DNA of 64,000 bases from Trochalopteron elliotii (GCA_024734555.1 JANPWX010000653.1:436477-500476), one strand, 5' to 3'; shown: positions 14,415 to 26,070, numbered from the stretch's first letter. The notes: generated from the sequence alone by a model not told the origin. Numbers and translations: made by a program.

Positions 14415-16037
14415 CATGCACAGCCTCCTACCCACCTTTCTGAAAGGAACTGACAACTGGGAGACTCACCTGCAAGCCTCTCCAAAACCTAGATCCAAAG
14501 CTGGTTTGGGCAGGTCAAAACATAGAAGCTGAACAGAAAAGTAAGCAGTAGACATCATCCCAGCCCCTCTGGCTCCTTACATTTCTCCTGATGATGCTCA
14601 TCACATCAGAAATTATTATCTCCATTCATCTTCAGTGGCAATGTTTGATAGTGACAGCATTTCTTTCTGTGCACTGTCATCAGTCAGTCCTCTTCTACCT
14701 TAGATTTACTGCCTTTTTAATAATCCAAAAGTAGAAGGTGCCCATTTTCAGACAAAGAGACAATCTATTCCTCCACTGAGAGCAAGCAGAGACCTTCCAG
14801 ACCTTTCCCAAACCCATGCAAGAAAACTGATTTTCTCTGATTTAAAAGTCTTTCAGATGGGGTCCTGAGTGACTTAGCAAACACAGTGTGAAGTCTGCAG
14901 ACACACACAGCAATAACAGAGATAGCACAGGGCTGACACACAGCTCCCCATGACAACACCCAAGTCCCCAGGCTACAGAATCCATGTGCAAAGCAGATGA
15001 CATCATCCTACCCTTAAATACATACAGTTCTCCCCAAAATCCCCATAACTTAGCCAAAAAAAGTATAGTTTAACCAACAAAATTACAATTTTTTCTTGGA
15101 TTAAATACTTGGAGATAATAAAAACCTCTCTAATATTGATCAGTCACACACCTGAGAAAACACTGTTGCGAGAAAAGATTTACATAAATGACAGGACAAA
15201 TGTCACTTAAAGCAGCCTAAATTCTTCACCATAATGTCAAAGTTGTTGAAAACCAAGATACAGTTTCTGTGGAGATTAATTTCACTTTACATATTTCATG
15301 GAATGGGCTTGGCCAATCTATTATACCTGCCAACAGTCAGTTAATATGACTCAGCTTTTCTGTCCAGCTGTCAAAGGCTGAAGAAATAAGGATAAGCATC
15401 TCCATCTTCCTTTTCTGATTGCCAACTATGCAGTACAAGAATAATTTACATTTCCTTTTCACAACATGTGTGTCTTTAATCAAGCCTGATTTCAATTTAT
15501 ATATATGCTCAAATATCTTCTACACTGGATTTTTGTGTTGCTCTATTCAAGTTAAAGAAACCAGTGGCAAATAATCCATATAGCCAGAGAAAGTTTGGGA
15601 ATACATCTGTGCTCAAAATACACAAAAATCCTGTAAGCCATTTCTGGAAAACAAACAGCCCAAAACAGGGGACAAATAGGAATCCAGGAACAAAGGAACA
15701 AACAAACTTCCTTGTACATAGCCACAGTTTTTCAATGCACTGGAATGCAGCTAACAATGCCTGCTCCAAAACACAATTTTGTTCTAGTTAAAATAAAAAA
15801 ACCCTTCTGTTTCAGGTAAGTACTGACAGAAAATTTTACTTGCTGCCTAATTTATGAACAATTAATTTTAATGATCATCTCAAAAGAAACAGCATCTGCT
15901 TAGCATTAGTTTCCAGAAGGGTCTGTAGAATGTGATGAAAAAGGAGGACTTCATACCCAGCTGAGTACCTAGAGACATGGAGGGCAGGATAAGGAATAAT
16001 TCTCAATCTCTTGGAAGTATCTGAAAAGGTTTTTTAC

Positions 16038-16084
16038 CTACGCTTTCCTTCCAAGAACATTTTGTACAGACCAAGCACATAGAA
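16038..16084 (-). other. Candidate small exon, unidentified
   Basis: This 47-base segment on the minus strand follows a pyrimidine-rich acceptor region (ctccttccttccagactgcag) and ends before gtaaaa. It reads FYVLGLYKMFLEGKR plus two bases, in phase with the candidate at 12779-12895. No homologue is recognised, and the support is only splice signals plus phase. Confidence 0.17.
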
Positions 16085-19000
16085 CTGCAGTCTGGAAGGA
16101 AGGAGAATATTTGAAAAGGTTTTATCCACAAGATGACAATGAACACAGCTCACTTGCTCATGAATTCTGTATGATCAATGTTAAGAGTCACAGGCTTGCT
16201 AGCATTTGGTTTAACTGGACACAGCAACCATGTCTTCTGGATGGAGGTACAAAAGACAGCTGCATTATTCCAGATCAAGCTCCTTTACAGTCTTGCAGCA
16301 AGGGTGTGCACTGGCCACACCTTTCAGCAATGTGTCCTGAGGGACAGGTGAAGAAGGACACCAGATTTCTTATGGGAACCCAGGAGACATCATCCATTTC
16401 CTTTTGTGTACCCCCTTCCTAACCCTATGGCAATTAAAAGCCACATTTGGATGTTGCTACTCACTCCCGAATGCAGTAAATTTTTGATTGTTCATTTTAA
16501 TTTTCCATCTTTTCTGATCAGTTTTTATTTTGGATGCTATCTAGGAAAAACAAATAAAAAATAGTAAGTGGCTCATATTTAGATTCCCATTTATTTTTAT
16601 TTCTGGCTGCTGGATTTGTCATCTGTAGTGCTCAATATCAGTTATGCCACATGTAACACTCTCCAGAATCATTCTTTTCATTTAACCACTTTACCCCAGA
16701 AAACAATTTTCTTGACAATTACCCTGATTTCTTTTCTTATGATAACCCATCTTGCAGAAGCAACAGAATCCAACTGAAAAAGTGAAGATAACAGGATGCC
16801 ACCAGCCAATGCAGGCTTTTCTGCCTCTCCTCTTGCTTTTTTACCCAGTCTATGGCAAAGAAAGTCAGTTCATCATCCCTCCCATAGCACACACTCACCA
16901 TTTCTCTTCTGTTTGTAAGCTCAGTACTCCTTGCTGTATTGTAAAACCCTACTTGGTCTCCTTTGCAACACATCTCTGCCTGGACAGTGTGTACTTCAGG
17001 CAAGGAACAAGTCTCTTCTTCTGGAACCTAAGTCCTTTTTCAGGCTGCTGTACACTGGAACTTACAAATCTATGAGAATTGCTCCCATTCCTGGGAATGG
17101 TACGACCTCATTTCCCTCTACAATTCCTTTTGGGTTCATTCCTCTTGACCAGATGTTCAGACACTGCTGCTTGGGCTTTGTACATCTGAATGTCTCACAG
17201 CCAATAAGGATAACAAAATACCCTGAAATCAGTGTTTGGCTGGTGAAGTCCTTCTAACTCAATTGCAGTCTCTCCCTCCTTAAGGAATTCTCTGTGATGC
17301 CCACTAGGAAGCACTAAGATCTCAGACAAAGCAAGGGATGTAGATTTTTTCCTAGCTCTGAAATCCTCCCTTTGAACCTTCTGTAGCAACAATAGTTACT
17401 TCAGCTGGACTGGAAGAAACCATCTGCTTATTTGTTCCATTTTCTACGGCTCCCATGACCCTTCTTCTGCCTAAATAGCTGAAAATTCAGGAACAGTAAT
17501 GAGAATGAAATGTAATGAGAATGAAAACTACTCCTTTTAACATTCTCAAGTGTTCATGCCAGAGCTTGTAATACCCTAAAATTCCAAGCCACTATTGAAG
17601 GCTGCTCACCAAACATTAAATTCCCCATATAACAGTAATTTGAAAAATATAGCTGCTTCTCTTCACGGGTTCTGATAACAAACATGCCAGAAAATAGAGA
17701 TGCTTCTGTATGTCTCAACAAATACAAAAAAAAAGATACTGAGCTACATCTGAATAATGCAAACTGCAACATACAACTCTTCCTTGCACATCTAGGAAAA
17801 GAGAGCCAGGAGTTTTGAAAGGTACAGGTACAGGAAAGCTACATACACAATGGAAAATGAATGGGAGAAAAATAATGTACCTATTATGATTATAAATTTA
17901 GAAAGCTGTGATGTCAATGCCAAAGGGAAAAAATGAAAGAAGCTCATGAAGGTATGTAAACAAGGAATAGCATGACCTAAGTGAGATGGGAAGAGGAAGA
18001 AGGAGAAAGTGAGAAAGGCAGAGAAGCAAGAGGCGAAAATCATTCAAGGCAGCAGGACACACAGGTACCCTTGCTGAAGACCTCCCACTGCCACAGCTCA
18101 CCATGAAAATCAGCACTGCTAAAGCCACTGGCATTGCTGTCCTACATTTTTGAGGAGAAATGGGGATCAAGTGAAACTACAACCACACTTGGAAGGAGCC
18201 CTTGACTAAATTCCTGACAAAAAGGACACAGTTGCTCTGACAGAAAACTGATGTAAAGGAGCATATCTGTCAGGTTTGTTTCTGTACTGCACTGTCAAAT
18301 TCCAGAAAGAATGATTCAGGGGGAATGGAGTTACAATCAATTAACTATAATAGGATAATGAGAGAAAAATACAGCACTTAAGTATATGGTTTTCAAGGAG
18401 GTAGCACTTGGCATTCCTCAGAATACTTTTTTGTTATTTCATGTTCTGTTGCACTGAACTACTCTTGCATTTTTTTTATTGAACTAGACCCAACCATGAG
18501 TTCCACTGATGGGCTTCATCTCAGAAAGGAACAGCATTTTACAAGCAGGTGAGATACCTGTTACCAATTTGTTTGTTTATTTTACATTTATTGTTTATTC
18601 TATACTAATAATCTACAGCCCAAATTCTATTCAAAAATTACCTATATACTTACTATTAAAAATGCAAGTAGTCTCACAACAGTATAGTTCATGGATTATA
18701 AAACATTAGTACCAGAATTATAAATCAAAGGTGGTTTCTGGGATTCTGAGTTCTTGTGAAATCACCTCTCCTTTCAAATCTTGAACATATTCAGTACCTA
18801 AACTCCATCTCATTGAAACAAGTCAAGATTCCACCTAAAAAATCCTTACTCCCTGCACACTTATGGGGACCAAAGAAAAAAAAAAAAAGCCTTTAAAAGT
18901 ATGTGTTGAGAATTGGATAGAAAGGAAAGATGGATTCACCCCTGCAACCTAAAGTCATCTGGAGCTGCAGTCAGGAGCACTAAAACAAAGTGCCGAGAAT

Positions 19001-20572
19001 GCCTGTGAGTTCTTTGTTTCTTCTCAAAACAAGTCATAGTTCACTTTAATCAGCTTCAAAGATCATTTCTGAAAGGGCAGAATTGATAAGTTGGTTTTCA
19101 TACACTTATCTTCAGCATCAGCCCTGAACAATTTAGCTGAGGAAGTAATTTCAGGAGGAAAACAGCAATAGTAAGCTGTTAGAACTTCTGAAAATTAACT
19201 ACTCTAAAGGGATGTTTTGTAATACTATTATACCAACACTTGCTTTTTTCTTCCACTAAAATTATGTGCATAGAGGAAATGATCCACTTTATGAGAATAC
19301 GTATTTTAAAACAGATTCCAAACTGGTTAGCTCTCTTTGATGTTCCAGTATTTCTCATTAAAGACATAGGTAAGAAGGGAATTTAAAAACAAGCATTTCC
19401 CCAGTTCATCTTTTCAGCTTGTTATGCAATTCATTTTCTGCAGTCTGACATTGTTTAACTTTCTGCTTGAATGCACAGAATTAAATCCAAGGAAAATAAA
19501 GAAGCTATTTCAGAAAAAGAAAACAGTCACATAGATCAAATTAATTTAAATGTACCAAAAAAAAAAGTCTCATTCACACTACAAGAGTAGTTTTCCTACA
19601 ATTCAGACTCAGAACAAAGCAGACATAAAACTTCTGATGCTGGAAAAGGACACATTCTCTGGGTTTGCTTGGACACAAAAGTGAGAGTGACCCATGCAGA
19701 GAATCATGGAGACAGGAGCTGTGATGCAGCCTGCTCTTCTGTGAGCTGAAAATGGAGTTTTCCCAGAGAAGGCAGGTTTGCAGCAAAGTCTCAGGTACAG
19801 CTGTCAGCCTCTGGGCCACTGAGGGATGAGTGTGTAAAGTGCTTTCAAGATAACTGTTACTTTCCATCCCAGTGAGCTATTGCAGATGCCTTAAGGGAAT
19901 ATCAGAGGAATCCAGGTCCTTTTAGCCCTGCTGAAGTAGTCAAAATTGATGTCTAAAAGCTGATTCTGACCTTGGTCTGAGATTTACAGAACAGCACACA
20001 GTGAAAGAACAGGCTTAATCCCTTGACAAACAAGACTGTGTCTTCAATGAGGCAGGTCAGCTCAATTAGTCCAGATACATATCTCTAACTGTCTTGTTTT
20101 GGAAAACTTAAAGCACATCTGAATAAATTCTCTTTAATTTAAGGTGAATTAGAGTACAAGGAACTACATATTTCTCTAAAAAATCAATGTATAAGATCCA
20201 CAAAGATGGTTTCTCTCTTATTCCTAAAATAAATCAAAACAAGAAACAGGCTCCCTCCCTGTTTACAAAACCACACTGAGACATGGATGCCAGGCACAGG
20301 GAATGTTTTGTGTCACCAAGTAAAGGCAACCAGGCATCTCCAAAGCCATCTTGATTTGTAAAGCTCCTGTGCCATCAATACCTAACATTAACCTAGCAGA
20401 GTTTGTCAAGAAGGAACCTGGATCTGTATAGGGCCAGGAAGCCTTCAAACTATTAATATCTAATCCAAAATATTAAAAAAAGCCTGCAGGTGCAAGTAGA
20501 GCCAGTGTTACATACAGTGTTAAGGTACCTTTATGGCTCCTCACAAAACCAGGCTGTAGCTCACTGCTGAGT

Positions 20573-20702
20573 TCAGTTTGTTCAGCCTGGAGAAGAAAAG
20601 GCTTTCAGTGGACCTTAGAGCAGCTTCCAGTGCCTAGAGAGGCCCTGCAAGAGAGCTGGAGAGGGATTCTTAATCAGGGAGTGTAGTGATAGATGAAACT
20701 GC
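20573..20702 (+). mobile_element. CR1 LINE 3' fragment
   Basis: The sequence from 'tgttcagcctggagaagaaa' through 'gagagctggagagggattct' matches the well-known avian CR1 3' region in plus orientation. It is truncated at both ends and non-coding. It marks the left edge of the GC-richer chemokine block. Confidence 0.85.
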
Positions 20703-20759
20703 TCCTTCCTCCATTTTTTTCCTTTTGCCAGTCTTGCCCTGATTTTCCTCAGGGCTTCT

Positions 20760-21215
20760 TGTTATGGAGCTGCATGTGCCAGTCTGACTCTTGGCAGTTT
20801 TAGGTTCTGGCCAGTCCATACCAGGGACAAAACAGAATCTGAAAGTCACAACATGGTGGCTGGTGCTTCCCCTTCTGTGTTTTCCTTGCCTTCACCAGTT
20901 CAGCAAATCTGGGTGCTCCTGACAATGACCTTGAGATGCACTCATTTTCTTTCCAATTCCCCATTATGATGCTCCTATTTTTTTGGCAGTTTCCCCATCT
21001 GAGATCCTTCTATGTAACCCCAGCATTGCTGAGTCCTCCCAGAAGCCAGATACGCTCTCCTTTCCCAGAAGACAGCCCCATCCCCATTGATGAGACCCCC
21101 AAGTCCATGTGGAGAGCTGGGAGTGGGTGCTGCCAGAGCAGCAGGATACTCCTGTGCACCTGTCCTCCACAAAAATTAAGCCTCAGGTCTCCAAGGAGGA
21201 AGGTGAGGGCAGCAC
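20760..21215 (+). pseudogene. Relic A of a CC chemokine unit (promoter plus intron 1)
   Basis: Bases about 20820-20960 match the upstream flank of the intact chemokine gene: 'gaatctgaaagtcac', then a block ending 'ttccttgcc', then 'ctcattttct'. Bases about 21045-21205 match its intron 1, sharing 'gagccccatcccca'-like and 'taagcctca' stretches. The TATA box, 5' UTR and start of exon 1 that should lie between are missing or scrambled. No cysteine-bearing exon 2 was recognised downstream. I read it as an eroded tandem copy. Confidence 0.55.
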
Positions 21216-22079
21216 ATCCCCTGAGCACCTACCAGAGCAGATTTTAGCTGGTGCCCAGCTAAGCAAGCAGAGGACCCCGACCTGTGGAAGGTGCTCTGGC
21301 CTCTCCCTTATCCAGTTCCTGGTACTAACCCCATTGGCACCCCAGCACAATTCTGGGGGTGACACTGGTGCTGCCTCCAGGCACTGTTCAGGCTGTGCCA
21401 GTGAGCTGACAGCAAGGACATTGTGCCAGCAGGACAGGCTCAGTGTCCACAAGAAGGGACTGGTGAGTCCCCAGAGCTGACACTCCACGGCCTCACACCT
21501 CCAACAGTCCCTGGCACACACCCTCTTTTCCCTTCCTGCAGTGCCAGGCCAGCCAGCTGAGCCAGACAGGGGCCAACAAAGAGGGATTCTACAACTTTTC
21601 CCCAATAACCAGCAGGAGCTGACACAGTTGGCACAGAAGGTGAGGTTAGGGGTCTTCATGCCCCACGTCTGGCAGTGCACAGGCCAACAACCCACCAGGG
21701 ATGCTTTGGTAGCCAGCTGCAAACCACCCACCAGACCCTCATTTACCCAAAAAGGCTCATTTCTGCAGAAATTACTTATTTTGAGAGGGTACATGATTTT
21801 ATCACTGGTTCCTGTGGCTGGTGGTTCTCACTAGCCAGGCAGCCCACTAGCAGTGCTGGGCAAGGGGTAACCAGGCTCCCTGGGGGAGTGTGGCACTGAC
21901 ACCAGCTGCCTCTGTGCCATCCCCTCAGGGGCAGCCCCTGTCAGCTGGGAGCCACCTCAGGCACACCACTATAGCAAAATTCTTGCTTGACAAAGATAGG
22001 ATATAATCAATTCCTAAAGACCCCAACAGTGCACACTCAGAAAGCAAGCTACGAAACTTTTCCACTGTCTGGCCTTGTT

Positions 22080-22455
22080 CTGGTTTTCCTCACAACTCTG
22101 GTCAGTGAGCTTCATGTCCCAGCCTGGCTCTCAGCCACCAGGTCATTGCAGCAGCAGTACCAGGGCTCGTGTCATGGGGGCTTGGGTTCTGGCCATTCCC
22201 ACCAGACACTCAAATGGAATCTGAAAGTTGCAGATCTGTGGCCAGCGCTTCCCCTTCTGTGGTTTCCTTGATCTCTCCAGCTCAGCAAAACTGGGAAATT
22301 CTGGCACAATTTCCCTATCACGACGCACTCATTTTCTTTCCTTGAAACTCTGGTTGAACAGGAGGGAAGTAGCAGCAGGCACTGAGTATTGTGTAGAGTC
22401 ACCCCAGCTCCAGCCCTGCTTGTGTTCCCTCAGCTCCTGCAGCACCATGAAGTTC
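22080..22455 (+). pseudogene. Relic B of a CC chemokine unit: flank, 5' UTR and start codon, cut by a CR1
   Basis: The upstream flank (gaatctgaaagttgcag, cttccccttctgtggtttcc, ctcattttctttccttgaaa) and the 5' UTR (caccccagctccagccctg, then ccctcagctcctgcagcacc) align with those of the intact gene some 640 bases further on. An ATG-AAG follows in the position of its start codon, and then a CR1 begins at once. The stretch that holds the TATA box in the intact gene is missing here. This is therefore a dead copy with neither a core promoter nor coding exons. Confidence 0.7.
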
Positions 22456-22865
22456 ACAGAAACAAACTGTAGGATAATTTATGTTGGAAAAGACCTTTAA
22501 GATCATCAAGTCCAACCATTAACTCAGCATTACAGAGTCTACCACAAAACTACTTCCCTAAGCACCACATCTACAGGTCTCTTAAATGTCTTTAGGGATG
22601 GTGACTCCACTACTTTCCCAGGCAGCCTGTTACAGTGCTTGACAACCCTTCCAGAGAAAAACATTTTCATAATATGCCCTGTTTCAATGTGAAGCCATTT
22701 TGTCTCATCCTGTCACTTGTTACCTGGGAGAAGAGAGCAACTTCCACCTCACTACAGCCCTCTTTTCAAGTTGCAGACAGCAGTAAGGCTCCTTCTCAGA
22801 GGGGCCTCCTCTTCTACCGTCAAACCAACTGAGCTCCTTCAGCTGCTCCTCATAAGACTTGTTCT
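22452..22865 (-). mobile_element. CR1 LINE 3' fragment, minus orientation
   Basis: The 'gttggaaaagacctttaaga' and 'tcatcaagtccaaccattaa' segments are the reverse complement of the avian CR1 3' end. The match continues through 'gggatggtgactccact' and 'cagcctgttacagtgcttga' to 'ctcctcataagacttgttct'. The element separates relic B from the promoter of the intact chemokine gene, with its 3' end at the low-coordinate side. No reading frame survives. Confidence 0.92.
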
Positions 22866-22994
22866 CTTGAATCTGAAAATCACAGGCCTGTGGTTGGCAC
22901 TTTCCTTTCTGCGGTTTCTTTGCCTTACATAATTTTCCTGGTATGATATGCTCATTTTCTGTCTTGAAACCCTGTGCCCACCCAGTGGTAGGGG

Positions 22995-23002
22995 TATAAA
23001 AG
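22995..23002 (+). promoter_or_regulatory. TATA box of the CC chemokine gene
   Basis: TATAAAAG in the context 'ggggtataaaagg' lies 97 bases before the start codon. That fits a transcription start near 23025 and a 5' UTR of roughly 65 bases. Relic B lacks this segment. Confidence 0.8.
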
Positions 23003-23091
23003 GAGATCAGCAGGAGCTACCATGCAGAGGAGAGCCCTAGAGACACCCCAGCTCCAGCCTCACTCGTGGCTCCCTCAACCCTCCCAGCACC

Positions 23092-23810
23092 ATGAGGGTC
23101 CCTGCAGCTGCCCTGGCTGTTCTGCTCCTTATGGCCATCTGCTCCCTGGCTCAGGTTGATCCCAGAGTCTCCAGGAGTGCTGGACCTCTCAAGGACGGTA
23201 GGCTTTCCCTCCCCAGGAGAGAGCCCCATCCCCACTGATTAGACCCTTATGTCCATGGAGAAGGCTGGGAGCAGATAGTCACCACCGGTGCAGGGACTAA
23301 GCCTCAGAGAGGGAGGTTTTCAGGGGCTGGTCCTAGAGTACACAGCATAGGTGATGACAGCTATCCCCTGGGAGCCACAGGCAGAGCCCTGCCACAGTGT
23401 GGGGTCTCACTGGGCCCATCTCTCTGCCCTCACAGGAATGAAAGCTGTCTGCTGCTTCAGCATCATTTCATACCCCATTCCACGCAGAATGATCCTTTCT
23501 GCCTACAGGATCAGCAACACCTGCCCAATGGAAGCTGTGGTGTAAGTACCCAACATTGCTGGGGTCCAGGGTGCACCAGCCAGGGCAGCACCCCAGGGGT
23601 GTCCAAGGCTGTCCAGGATGGGGAAGGGCATGGACAGGGACAAGCAGGGTGCAAGACCTAGAGCAGGCACCCTGATGTCCTAGCTGAGTGCTTCAAAACT
23701 GTTTTTTCCCCAACAGCCTAGTCACCAGGAAGGGGAAGGAGGTGTGTGCAGACCCCAAGGCTCAGTGGGTGCAGAAATATCTGGAGGACTTTGAGCTTCT
23801 AGACTTCTGA
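23092..23810 (+). CDS. CC chemokine, secreted (MCP/eotaxin-like), three exons
   Basis: The exons are 23092-23197, 23436-23541 and 23717-23810, with GT-AG introns in phases 1 and 2, the usual CC chemokine structure, and encode 101 residues. A hydrophobic signal peptide (about residues 1-20, ending CSLA) is followed by an N-terminal stretch of about 20 residues. Adjacent cysteines follow at 41-42 (AVCCFS), then Cys65 (ISNTCP) and Cys81 (KEVCADP), giving the two expected disulphides. The C-terminal helix reads QWVQKYLEDFELLDF. The ATG has a good context (agcaccATGa), a TATA box upstream and AATAAA downstream. The product should be a secreted chemoattractant acting on G-protein-coupled receptors of leukocytes. 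The CADPKAQWVQK region resembles the monocyte chemoattractant/eotaxin branch, but the exact orthologue is unclear, so no symbol is given. Two related relics lie just upstream. Confidence 0.93.
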
Positions 23811-23959
23811 CTCTTCCCTGCTGCTGCCCCGGGGGAGTGGGCTTGGCCCCTAGCACAAGACATCTAATAGGAGTGCTTGAGCTACATCCTTCTTCAAAGG
23901 GAAAATTATTACAATTGGCATTTACTTGTTTAACTAAATTTTGCTTGTCTAAATGCTTG

Positions 23960-23965
23960 AATAAA
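23960..23965 (+). terminator. Poly(A) signal of the chemokine gene
   Basis: AATAAA lies 150 bases after the TGA stop, in the context 'gcttgaataaagttttt', and is followed by T- and GT-rich sequence. It is the likely 3' end of the chemokine mRNA. Confidence 0.8.
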
Positions 23966-23969
23966 GTTT

Positions 23970-25620
23970 TTGGCTTGTCAAACCCTTTGAGTGTCTCGGA
24001 AGTCCCTGCTGGAGCCCCAACATCACAGAAGGGACCCTTGGGGCGCCTCTTGCCCTCCCCACTCCCTGGTTTCACTGCTACCCACTGCGCAGAGTGGCCC
24101 CATGACAGTTCCCACAGTACTTCCCTCTCCCCAGCCTGGATTCAGCTCGTGCACCCCAGCATGACCCAGACATACCTGTGGGGTGACACTGGCATCTCAT
24201 CCATTTTCTTGGGGCCCTCCCCACACAGCACATGTGGAGCCCAGTAACAAACCCCCTGAGCCAGACAGCCCTGCTGGGAATATGCAACCAGCTCTTTGAG
24301 ATATTTTCCCCAAAGCCTAGAGGACCAGGACAGTCTTTGACTACCTGACATCCTCACCCCTAGCCCCCTCCTACACTGCAGCCCCCTGCAGTGGTGGAGC
24401 TGAGGTCCCAGTGCTCCTGGGTGCTGCTGTCCCCACATACTCACTCTGTGCCACAGTGCTGTCAGAGGAGCAGGCAGGAGCAGGCAGCATTGTCCCCACC
24501 ACTGACAGCACCTCTGTCCTCACACCATTGCCCAGCGCTGGGGACATGAGTGGGACATCTCTGCAGGTGACACCAGCTCTGCCCCTGGGCCATGCTCTGC
24601 CCTGCACCACTTCTGCTTGGGCTGGGACACACAGAATTATACCAAAAACTGCTCACTTGAGGTCACAGAGGTAAGGGCACTGGAGAATGACATCCAACAA
24701 GCCAACACAAGCAAACTAATGGTGCTGCAGCTACTCTATTTCTAAAAATTTTTAGCGTAGCTCAAAAATTCAGGCAAACAAATGCATAAAGCTGTGTATA
24801 AGTACACTCAATACTAGAAGAAGATTGGGAACCTGTTGGAGTTTATAGAGCATAGAAGTTGAATTTATTTGTAGAGAGCCTGAAAACTCAATCAGTATTT
24901 CAAATGACAGACAAGATAAAACCACCTATTCCAAAATAATTCAGGAATACATATATACACTGTAATAGTGAAACTAAAAGAAGCTCTAAATCCTAAAAAT
25001 TATGTGTAGAGCTGCACAAGATTTGGGCAAGACTGATGGGCTTCTTTCTGCATATCAGTTTGCTGTACTTCAATGTGTACTTCAAAGCTCGCTTCTACTA
25101 CTCTTCAGTGCAATGTATTAGTGCAACGCTTTTGCCTACTTCTACAGTTTAGTCTTATAGCAACAGCTTCCAGGTTAATAACACTGAAAATATCTGACTT
25201 AGGAAAAATGTGAAAGAGAAAACACAAGACTTTTCTATTACTTACAAGGCAAAAATGATAGTCCAGTAAAAATCCTCCCTATGGCACTGCTCTCACAAAT
25301 CTCATTATAGTTTAGGCAATCTGTTGTTATATATACACCAACTCTGGATAAAATGCTGTGCATTTTCACAGCATCATGAAGTTTTTTGTTAATACAGCTT
25401 GACTTAATCCCCTCCCAAAACTCCCTGTAGACCACTGTACTCTTTAGCTGGCTCCTTGAGGAGGACACACTGAGGTAGGAGGTTGGCACCACCAGGACTG
25501 TCTCTCCTGCCCAAGAGCTGCACTCTGAGCACACACCACCAAGCTCAGAGCCATTCCCACATGTCAGCCCTCAAGAACAACCCAACATACGTGTCCCTGC
25601 ATTTTCCACGATTGTCCTCC
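23970..25620. other. Intergenic between chemokine gene and LRPAP1
   Basis: Bases to about 24650 continue the GC-rich block, with chance ORFs on both strands and no recognised exon. After that the sequence turns AT-rich and shows nothing I can name. The LRPAP1 promoter would be expected at the right end, in or just before the gap. Confidence 0.5.
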
Positions 25621-25624
25621 TGCC

Positions 25625-25678
25625 CATCCATCCATCCATCCATCCATCCATCCATCCATCCATCCATCCATCCATCCA
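25625..25678. repeat. (CATC)n microsatellite, broken by the gap
   Basis: Thirteen or more perfect CATC/TCCA units run straight into the run of N. The repeat is probably one cause of the gap, so its true length is unknown. Translations through it (IHPSIHPS or GWMDGWMD) are not genes. Confidence 0.95.
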
Positions 25679-26070
25679 NNNNNNNNNNNNNNNNNNNNNN
25701 NNNNNNNNNNNNNNNNNNNNNNNNNNNNNNNNNNNNNNNNNNNNNNNNNNNNNNNNNNNNNNNNNNNNNNNNNNNNNNNNNNNNNNNNNNNNNNNNNNNN
25801 NNNNNNNNNNNNNNNNNNNNNNNNNNNNNNNNNNNNNNNNNNNNNNNNNNNNNNNNNNNNNNNNNNNNNNNNNNNNNNNNNNNNNNNNNNNNNNNNNNNN
25901 NNNNNNNNNNNNNNNNNNNNNNNNNNNNNNNNNNNNNNNNNNNNNNNNNNNNNNNNNNNNNNNNNNNNNNNNNNNNNNNNNNNNNNNNNNNNNNNNNNNN
26001 NNNNNNNNNNNNNNNNNNNNNNNNNNNNNNNNNNNNNNNNNNNNNNNNNNNNNNNNNNNNNNNNNNNNNN
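25679..26070. other. Assembly gap (392 N)
   Basis: Unknown bases lie between the CATC repeat and LRPAP1 exon 1. The gap hides the LRPAP1 promoter, start codon and signal peptide. Long 'ORFs' reported across it are artefacts. Confidence 1.

Larger units (their letters stand above)
1..20560. other. Intergenic AT-rich region, no confident gene
   Basis: No exon chain that I recognise as a known protein occurs here on either strand. Open frames are short and stop-bounded, as expected by chance. Separate entries cover a CTTT microsatellite, a worn CR1 tail, a small tandem duplication and three weak candidate minus-strand exons. Overlapping open frames on the plus strand at 16111-17257 have no recognisable domain and are not called. 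Confidence 0.6.

Noticed and set aside
14163..14456. Lysine/glutamate-rich and phenylalanine/serine-rich ORFs
   Set aside because: They are translations of the CTTT microsatellite.
16111..17257. Overlapping plus-strand ORFs of 103-108 codons, one with a signal-like start; considered as an old retroelement envelope remnant
   Set aside because: No diagnostic motif, no flanking LTRs and no linked gag or pol-like sequence were seen.
21183..21794. 203-codon minus-strand ORF opposite the chemokine relics
   Set aside because: It lies in GC-rich duplicated non-coding sequence with no recognisable domain or splice context; low stop density explains it.
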